Positions 56,350-64,000 of a stretch of DNA of 64,000 nucleotides are shown piece after piece. Within the stretch, counting starts at the first letter, position 1. Each line of letters begins with the position of its first letter. The position numbers were made by a program, and so were the translations under genes. The DNA is taken from NCBI GenBank assembly GCA_037039685.1, contig JAWNGF010000008.1, positions 186,001-250,000 on the forward strand, given 5' to 3'. The stretch is from Ceratobasidium sp. AG-K (lineage: Eukaryota; Basidiomycota; Agaricomycetes; Cantharellales; Ceratobasidiaceae). The notes under the pieces were generated by a model. That model was not told the DNA's origin. It did not search any database and saw nothing but the letters and a program-made list of their open reading frames with translations.

Positions 56350-58787
56350 TCACTGCGCCTTCATTTCCTTGATACCAACGCTATCCCCTGAAGCCGTTAC
56401 ATTCGAGTCCAGTCGCATTGCCTCGGGTCCATCTTCTTCGGCATGCTCCCTCGCATCAATCACGTCCTGCTCGGCCGCATTTGGTTTTGCCAGTGGTTCT
56501 CCCCGTCTCAGTTTCCCGTATGTCTCTTCCACAACAAGGAACGCGGTTAGGCCGGCGCTAGTCCCGAGCATATTTAGTGGTGAAAGATCGGAGAGAGGTA
56601 GGCAAATGATTATTGCGCCCACGGCGAGACGGAAAGCAAGTTGGGTATACTGGGGCAGTGCTTTAGTACAGTAGGCTACACACCCGAATTCAGAGGACTT
56701 ACCCGGCCCAGGCGAGACGTCCCCGCTGGATCCAGTCCGCGGTGGGTTGCGCCAATCAACGCCATGCTAACGAGTGCAACGCCCAATCCCCCGCCAAAAT
56801 ACCACCGAATCGCAGGCGTTACCTCCTCCACGTGTTGAGTCATGCGGGAAGTGGCGGCGGAAACTAGAATCAGGGAAGCACAGAGTGGAAAGTGGAGGTT
56901 TGTAAAAGTAATAGAGGTGAACCCTAAAATCAAGCAGTCCGTTAGAATAGTATTCGGTCAGTTAGGGTCTCGAACTGACAATGTCTACGCATCGCGTGCA
57001 CGAAATTATGGCTACATTCGGCATCAAAGTACAGCCAGCAAAAGTTGAAGGCAATTATCAGTGCGGAGACGGAGCTTCCATATATGCTAATCGAAACTTC
57101 AGCCTGTCGGTCGGATACACTCCTGGGATTTTCCCATACCTTTTGAACCCCACCTGCGCGCTAGAGGCATGGTAAACAACGCTGAGGACGACTTCTCCAA
57201 GTACGATAACTACGAAGGCGGCCGTACGCTCGATGAAATGCTCAATATTTGTCGCTACCAGTTCAAATGAGCTTCACGCAACGAAACAAACTGGCGTACT
57301 CTTACCAGGGATATACGGGGCGATCTTCTCTCGGCTCTTCTCGTAAGCACAGACATTGACCTACGGAGATCAGCTTGGGCTCATCCGTGGGCTGGGAAAC
57401 AGAAACTTACTGTCGGATCAACGCTCGTGCTATGGGCCTCCAAATCCTCGTGGTTCATTCGTGCCAATATCTTTTTTGTGAGTTTATTGTTCAAGAGGAG
57501 CGGGACTCCAGCAGCGTAGCTGATCGGGAATCTGAATGAGTGATCCAGGAATAATCACACCAAGCTCACCGAAGCAGATAATCTGTGGCCATTCCTACTG
57601 AAGCCAGCGTAACGATTGCCGCTGGGGACCTCACAAAGAGAAGCGGAAGATACACAAAGAAATTCGCCATCTGGTATACAACCTGGAGGAGGAACGCCGA
57701 GCGAAAGAGCGGCAGCGCTACCGCATACCAGCTATAACTTACTTAGTATGGGACTAACACGCATTAATGGATACGTACACCAGGATCACCACTCGACTGA
57801 ACTTTGCTATCAGAAAGAATGCCACGGCGGTCACCAGAGCTGGGTCACGCTCGTGGTGAGTCGAAAGCACCGCTTCACCTCCATGGGGACTCGGTTCGGT
57901 AGCTGCCGCAAGTACAGCGTGAACGGCGGTCTCACTTGACTCGGGCGAGCCAAGTTTGATAGCTGACGCATTGGCCGTATACCCTATATGAAATGATATA
58001 TCAAGCTGAGAGTTCGATAGGACTATGGCAACGTACCAACGAGGAGTGCCATCAACCAAAGGACCGCGAGGCGTTGTAAGACCTACGGGAATACGTAAGA
58101 TGATTTCGGAAAATATCGGATTAAACCTACATCGTCGGTCCCAGAGGCGTTGACAAAGTTACGGAATCTATTAGCTAGTTGTCAACTCTCAAGGTACACT
58201 ACGCATAGACTATACTTACTCGCTCCATAGGGACCAGGTAGGACTGTTCAGGTCCACATCAGTGCCTTGATCTTGGAAATAACCTGTGTTCGAACTTACT
58301 AAAATATCAGGATGAATTTTGCGAGCCCAGCGGCGCTAGCGTTCTCTGCGACGGCATCGCTCAGTTGGTGGGCGATAGCCACGAACACCAAATCGAAAAA
58401 TAGCTCGAGACGCGATGGAACACGCTCCGTGTGTTCGCGATGACTAGGAGGATACAGATTGAGTGGCAAGCTCTGATGCGGGGGAACTGAGGCGAGGTGG
58501 GAGCGCACATTTTGCCAAGATGAATCCACTGCCGGACAATGGGTGGTCGGATTAAAGTCTTGACCGAGTAGTGGTGCGAGTGTTCACTGTCGTGGTCGTC
58601 GAAAGACCTACCATGAAAGTGGACGTTCCCAGGTCCAAATTGATGGATCGTACGGTGGGGCTGAGCGCCAAGCTGCGAATGAGTATTTTGGGATGATGCG
58701 CCGAGGATGTCTTACTTTTTCGGGGTGATGATTGGATTCGTGACCCATGTTCGTAAGATCTGTGGCGAGAAATTTCAGTGGTGCCAT
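56350..58787 (-). CDS. LtrA-like (low temperature requirement A family) membrane protein
   Basis: Multi-exon gene of a polytopic membrane family of unknown biochemical role, named after a Listeria protein. Start ATG 58787 ('MAPLKFLATDLTN'). Exons then give 'GPGNVHFHG' and 'RPPIVRQWIHLGKI', joined to 'HREHTERVPSRLELFFDLVF' and 'VAIAHQLSDAVAE' (the family signature), then 'WSLWSE', 'LQRLAVLWLMALLVGYTANA', 'VAFFLIAKFSRVVIL', 'LARMNHEDLEAHSTSVDP', 'EHFIERTAAFVVIVLGEVVL' and several further hydrophobic helices. The terminal exon ends 'SVGIKEMKAQ' at 56350. Introns are about 50-65 nt. The middle exons are inferred by matching the family order, so exact joins are provisional. No disabling change was noticed. 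Confidence 0.8.
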
Positions 58788-59103
58788 CTCGTTCTCGGAG
58801 ACTGGGTCATAATCCAGAAAGCTCCTCACCTCGAACAATCTACCGTAATCCCCTGTTGACTCTAACCTGATGGTGGTTGAAGGAGAGGGCGCGTCAGGTG
58901 CCCTTTATGACTATATCGACGCATTCCTTGGCGCTGTTGCCACCGTACCAAACACGCGCTCAAACTCAGCTGAGATAGAGCTGCAACATGGCTGTGTTGA
59001 ACTATACAGTTGCCCTGATGACACATACTGGCGTTTATTGGAAGCTGAGCCAAGCTTGAGGCTGACAAGGAACCTTCTATAGATCTCAACTTGCCTCGGA
59101 CCA
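58788..59103. other. Intergenic region upstream of the LtrA-like gene
   Basis: About 315 bp with a short plus-strand open frame (58870-59082) that has no recognisable motif. Likely the promoter of the minus-strand gene. Confidence 0.4.
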
Positions 59104-59338
59104 CTCAACCAAAAGTGAGAAATCTCGGTTGGCTCTTGAGTCTCGTGATGCCCGGGACTATCTCGGCGGTCTCTGGAGCGCTCGGGATTGCTCATAAGCG
59201 CTCAGGAGACAAACGAGCCTTTTGCTCGTTTCTGCTCGTAAAATCGGGAGCATCACGAACCATCACGAGCTTGACGAGATAGTTCCCGCCAATCACAAGA
59301 ACTGACGAGCCAAACGAGATTTCTCGCTTTTGGTTGAG
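59104..59338. mobile_element. MITE, 235 bp, 32-bp terminal inverted repeats
   Basis: The left end (59104-59135) and the reverse complement of the right end (59307-59338) agree at 30 of 32 positions, starting CTCAACCAAAAG. The interior is rich in 'ctcgt' and 'acgag' words that extend the foldback. There is no coding capacity. A target-site duplication is not obvious, so the transposase family cannot be named. Confidence 0.85.
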
Positions 59339-59884
59339 CAAGCAGATATCGATATCTACTATGCAATAATGTTTTATGCCAATACAAAAGCCTCCGCTTC
59401 GATTATTAATCTGTGTGCCGTATACCGCTTACTTGCTCATCGCTCTCCCTCGCCACAGCGAAGGATTCCATTCTTCTGATCCCTGAGGCTTTTGTCCGAG
59501 CCCAACAATCCGGCACCTAACATTTCTTCACCCCCATCTACGATAGGAAAAAAACGTATTCTCTATGATATACTACTCTCAAGCTGCCCTAGCTAAGTAT
59601 CACTCTCCCAGTTCCTCGGATAGAGAAGGTTACTAGAGCTTTTACCCGCGTTCTTCAACCCATCTCGCGCATTTTTGCGCATCAATCCCGTGAGACTACG
59701 AGGCACGCATTGGGTTACGATAACAAAGAAGCAGGGGATGATTTGGGGAACCTATATGCTACACTCTGTAAAACCTGGAGTCGCCTCCTTGGGATTCGAA
59801 TAGATCCGCGAAAGTGCACTATATCAGCTACTCGCTCCACTCTCCTTGTCACCGCTGTCTCCCCCCCCCCCCCATTACCCCAAG
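59339..59884. other. P450 upstream region with 13-C tract
   Basis: No gene. A run of 13 C (59861-59873) ends 11 bp before the P450 ATG, so it should lie in the 5' leader. Such tracts are prone to length variation. Confidence 0.5.
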
Positions 59885-62096
59885 ATGACTCTTGGTACTC
59901 CTTTATTAGCTATTTGCTTCCTATGGGCGGCCGTTCAGTATGTGCGACATCGAAAGCAGAAACCGCTTCGTCCACCATTGCCTCCCTCACTCAAGCCGGA
60001 TCCAATCATTGGTCACCTCCGACACATCCCTTCAGATGATGAGCCTAGAGTTTATCGAGATTGGGGGATCCAACTCAATAGTTAGTCTCTCATCCGCCCA
60101 TACTCACCCCCTTGACGATTCGGCCCAGGCGATATCATTTCAATGACTATATTCGGTCACACCGTCGTTATTATCAATTCGCTGGACACTGCAACCGAGC
60201 TTTTATCCAGGCGTTCCTCGATATATTCCGATCGCCCAGAACTACCTATGCTCAACGACGAGAAGCTGTGAGCCCTCGCTCGTTGTAAATATTGCTTATC
60301 TTACGCCCATGTTTGCAGGGTGGGTTGGGGTAACAATACTGGAAATATTCGCTATGGCGACAACTGGCGTACCCAGCGTAGGCTGACACATTCTGTACTC
60401 CACAAGAAGGCTAGCGAAGACCTATGGCCTGTTATGGTGAAGCAGACGCGTTTGGCTTTACAGAGACTACTAGATAACCCAGAGAACTTCAATGAGGAGT
60501 TCCGCCGGCAAGTATTCCACTAGACATAGTATTCGGATCTGTAATTAATCAATGTATTCGCAGAATGTCCGGTGCAACGCTGCTCTCCTCAGTCTATGGT
60601 TACGAAGTATCTTCGTCTAATGATGACCTCGTCAAAGTCGTCGAGAATGCCGTACACCGCATTAGCGAGGCTGCCTTAGCCGGGAGTGAGTCACTCGCAA
60701 GGATTGTTTCCTTCACGCGACTCATCAATCGCAGACTTCTACGTAAACACGATTGTATGGATGAAGTACATTCCCTCGTGGATTCCTGGAGCTGGATGGA
60801 AGCGTACGGCAAACGCTTGGAGGAAAGAAGTGGAAGAGATGGTTAACCTACCGTACCACTGGGCAAAGGATCAGATCGTAAGCACTACACAATCTTCTAG
60901 AGACTGGTCGATGATATCAGGGTATATGCTTCACTAGGCAAAAGGTATCGCTCCGCATTCCGTTCTTAGCCAAATGTTAGGAGGCGCGAAGGATAGTGAG
61001 GTGCATAGTGAGACTGCGAGGCGGCATTTGGAGGATCGAATTCGGTGGGCAACAGCAACGCTATTCGCGGGTCACTATTTCAACGCTTTGAGCTTATTTG
61101 AGTTCTGACGCCATCGCCCTGCAATCCAGCCGGGACCGATACTGTACGTTGTTTTGTTAAATATTAGGCTTATTCCACTCGCTAATCATTTTATTGGACG
61201 GTTCTTTAGTCCGTAGCGACGGTCATTGTATTTGTACTTTCTATGGTTCTTCATCCCGAGATACAAGCTAAAGCTCAAGCTGAAATTGATGCGGTGCTCG
61301 GAGACGCCCGGCTTCCAGAGATGAGCGACCGCGAATCACTGCCATATGTATGCTGTATCGTGAAAGAGGTACTACGCTGGTGGCCTGCCTTTCCACTCGG
61401 TAGGTCATTTCGTTCCCATTGTCTTTATCCTAACCCACACTGCGGACGTTTCTCAGGCGTGCCTCATGCATCCACCCAAGATGACGTGTACCGAGGATAC
61501 TTTATTCCTAAAGGCTCAACAGTGTCCGTACATCACGCCCACGTCACATATAATCATTCTGACGCTTACTTATGCTCAGTATCGGAAATACGTGGTAAGG
61601 ATCGGTATCGAGTAGGAATGGCAAATCGTAGCCAATTCACGAATCCACAGGGCGATCTGCAATGATCCGGCAATCTACCCCAGCCCAGAACGCTTCTACC
61701 CCGAGCGGTTCCTCGATCCGGCGGTACCCAGCGCTCCTGTTTTTGGGTATGGGCGGCGGTGGGTACTAAGAAGGGCGTCACCCACCGACAACTGAATCTT
61801 GCATCTTACACAGGAGTTGTCAGGGCATTCATTTTGCCGAATCAAGTCTCTTCATCACGATGTGCACCTTGCTCACAATATTCAATATTACGCCGACGCG
61901 CGACCAGTTTGGGAACAACGTTCTACCTGAAGTTCGAAAGGGACCCAACCTACTCATAAGGTATGCACCATAGGTTTGACCGCCAGTGTCTTGTTCATGT
62001 TTTCGCCTGTTCAGCTATCCATTGCCGTTCAATTGTTCGATTATGCCTCGTTCCGAGAAACACGAACTACTTTTACGTCACTGGGTCGACATATGA
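59885..62096 (+). CDS. Cytochrome P450 monooxygenase
   Basis: Haem-thiolate monooxygenase, anchored by an N-terminal helix ('LGTPLLAICFLWAAVQYV') followed by a basic and Pro-rich hinge ('RPPLPPSLKPDPIIGHL'). Further family parts: 'GNIRYGDNWRTQRRL' (C-helix), 'AGTDT' (I-helix oxygen-binding motif, split by introns), 'VKEVLRWWPAFPLG' (ExxR), 'YPSPERFYPERFLDP', 'FGYGRR|SCQGIHFAESS' (haem loop with its Cys; CQG replaces the usual CPG) and a C-terminal 'YPLPFNCSIMPRS'. At least nine introns, one flanking a 15-nt exon (61580-61594). All joins tested keep the frame. It resembles agaricomycete P450s of secondary or xenobiotic metabolism; substrate unknown. The codirectional methyltransferase downstream is a possible pathway partner. 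Confidence 0.9.
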
Positions 62097-62923
62097 AGGT
62101 TGGACATCTATGCGTTAGGCTTTGGTTTTACCGCTGGTCAGGTTAGAAAACGTAGCATAGGGCTTGAAACATAATGACCAACTTCCAGGAGGCCCTGCCC
62201 AAGCGTTGCTTTTTCTATTGTAACAGGTACTTAAGAATGCGCATCTGATTTTGCAGTGTTACATTCTTTGCTGGGCTTTCCACACAGCAAGCTTACGGCA
62301 ATACGAGTCACGGACTTGTATTTTCCCTCTACCTTTTGAACATACGTTAGGGCGGCTATGTCGTGACAGCGCATCTGCTAGCGTACATCTTCCAAAGCAG
62401 CCCATCTGCCGAATGTACAAAGGCGAGCAGATTAATCAAACTAGCATATACGCGAGCAATGACGAATACATAACGGTTCAAACCTCAGCATCGCGCTGCC
62501 GCGCACCCGGCAATTTGGCAAGTCGCGATGGTATGTGATTACCGACTCGGAGGATAGTCCAACATCACTCAAGCACGAATGGCCTCAAGTGTGGCGGCTA
62601 CTGTAGCGGCCATGTACGCATTTCAAGTTACATAGAACGAGGTCAGAGGCGTAGACCGATCCGACAGTAGTCTGATATCTTCGTCTAATTTAGCGACATG
62701 TGAGGTACCAGTATACCCATGTTTACGTGCAGGACCCCAGGTTATATCTATTGTGCATACCATAATAATCGATTCTTACCTTTTCAACTCGCCTAAATTA
62801 GTAATTCTTACGGTAAACCATTGATTCCGGGTCACGTTAGCTCGGCGCCAACTTTCGTTGATGGACCCTCTTATTTCCACTGCATGGCGTCGGGTCTGGG
62901 CCACCATCTTTTGTACTAGTACC
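62097..62923. other. Intergenic region
   Basis: About 830 bp between two plus-strand genes. A 95-codon open frame at 62251-62538 has no recognisable motif. Confidence 0.4.
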
Positions 62924-64000
62924 ATGTCTGCATACCCACACTACGATCCCGAGACTGAGGGCCACGTCTATCATGTGGTTCCGACCTACCAGACCGAATC
63001 TATATCCGACATCGTATCCGAGACTACTGAATCATCCGCGTCCGCAATGACAATACAATCAGATGAGTTGACAGGTCAATACAGCCGGGTGTCATACTGT
63101 TGATCTCACGAGCTGACTTTCAATTATTAGACTTTTTCATTACACATCACGGTCGACAACAACCGGCTAGCGAAAACGCACTCCGTTGGATGCCCTCTGA
63201 CAACACGAGGCGAGATATATTACGACACGTGGTGGAAAAGTGGCTGTTTGGTCATAATTATTTTGGCCCGGTTCGGCAAATACTTGGCTCCAATGGAGGA
63301 TCTGGGGAAGAGACCCAGCGCTGTGTGCTAGAAATAGGAACTAGAAGTGGAACTTGGTGGGTCGACTCTACTTTATGCTATGGGGCTGAATCCTGACTGG
63401 TAAGCTCAGGGTCCAAGAAATGGCAGCCGAGTTTCCCCACGTCCAGTTCCGCAGCGTAGACGTTGCCCCACTAGTTGCCCACGCGCCACGGCCAAACATC
63501 GTATTTGAAGTGTACGATATAGGCAGCGGGCTCTTGGCCGAAGACGATTCTCAGGATATAGTTTTCATAAATGCGGGGGTTGAATTGGTAAATATTGAGT
63601 TCTCTCTGAGTATAAGCTCTTGTACTTACTCGCGCTAATGGTAGACCAAGAACTACCAGGCGCTCTTGCTCGAGGTTCACCGGATCCTTCGACCAGGCGG
63701 ACTTATCCACATTCGCGAATTTGGCTTGGGTCTCTGGGAAAGTAGCGACATTTCTAGGCCCGCCATAGCGACCAACCCGGCCGGGTGCAAAGTTTTTGAC
63801 CTCATGGCCACTGCGCTGAGGCAATACGGCGCTGACCCAGATGCATGCACCAAGATTAGTGACTGGCTTGCTCCAGGCTCTGAGCTATGGAACTCGTCCA
63901 AGAATGCCAAAGGATTTGAGAGGATCGTTCCGATACTCAAAACAATCCCACTGCACCCTCATCCTGGGCGCCCCTGTGCAGCGCGCATAGATCCCTACAT
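62924..64000 (+). CDS. SAM-dependent methyltransferase, 3' end outside the window
   Basis: Start is placed at ATG 62924 ('accATGtct'); an in-frame ATG at 62861 is the alternative. After a first exon ending 'YSRVSY', the next begins near 63110 ('SRADFQLLDFFITHHGR'). It contains the SAM-binding motif I 'CVLEIGTRSGTW', split by an intron (GTGGGT donor near 63354) from 'VQEMAAEFPHVQFRSVDVAP', then 'FEVYDIGSGLLAEDDSQDIV', and after another intron 'LEVHRILRPGGLIHIREFGL', the typical post-motif. The last exon is open to base 64000 ('RPCAARIDPY'). Such enzymes are common in fungal secondary metabolism; the substrate is unknown. Confidence 0.85.

Overview
The window looks like a scaffold piece from a filamentous basidiomycete. 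Genes are split by many short introns (about 40-75 nt, GT-AG plus one probable GC-AG). The gene content fits an agaricomycete: a FunK1-type fungal protein kinase, a chitin synthase, an LtrA-like membrane protein, a P450 and a small-molecule-type methyltransferase. A Rhizoctonia/Ceratobasidium-like source is my guess from the accessory gene families; it is not proven. No bacterial operon signals and no tRNA or rRNA genes were seen. A run of exactly 100 N (31658-31757) divides the window, so the two halves may not be truly adjacent.

Left half (1-31657): an accessory region built from old segmental duplications. The block at about 640-5450 recurs at about 11670-16250. The block at about 6590-7600 recurs at about 9470-10480, with its 3' part also at 1-620. 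The block at about 7600-8700 recurs at about 18290-19240. The duplications carry three unknown gene families, all on the minus strand: (i) a seven-copy family with a 'SxWYGK...HEF...NYLVLDR' core, some copies intact and some broken; (ii) a three-copy Ser/Pro-rich family with a short charged helix and a 'RGGC(V/I)PC' motif; (iii) a two-copy Pro/Arg-rich family. Between them lie long stretches with no convincing gene.

Middle (31758-46830): a gene fragment at the gap edge, then a many-exon SNF2/helicase-like gene (33850-39174) with two probable frameshifts. A 340-bp satellite follows (39960-45740), in which each monomer holds four palindrome-like motifs about 85 bp apart and monomers form a 1020-bp higher-order repeat. 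A Ty1/copia retrotransposon, internally deleted, sits inside the satellite and has a primer site matching the anticodon region of initiator tRNA-Met. Next comes a compact element of two direct repeats. Each repeat contains what folds by eye as a complete type I hammerhead ribozyme (46141-46215 and 46659-46733). The two predicted cleavage sites are exactly 518 nt apart, so the locus could release a 518-nt RNA, as retrozymes do. This is the most notable object in the window.

Right half (46830-64000): ordinary euchromatic genes. In order these are FunK1 kinase (-), chitin synthase with a 19-nt micro-exon (-), LtrA-like protein (-), a 235-bp MITE, a cytochrome P450 with a 15-nt micro-exon (+), and a SAM-dependent methyltransferase running off the end (+). 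The P450 and methyltransferase are codirectional neighbours and could belong to a small secondary-metabolite cluster continuing past the window; that is inference only.
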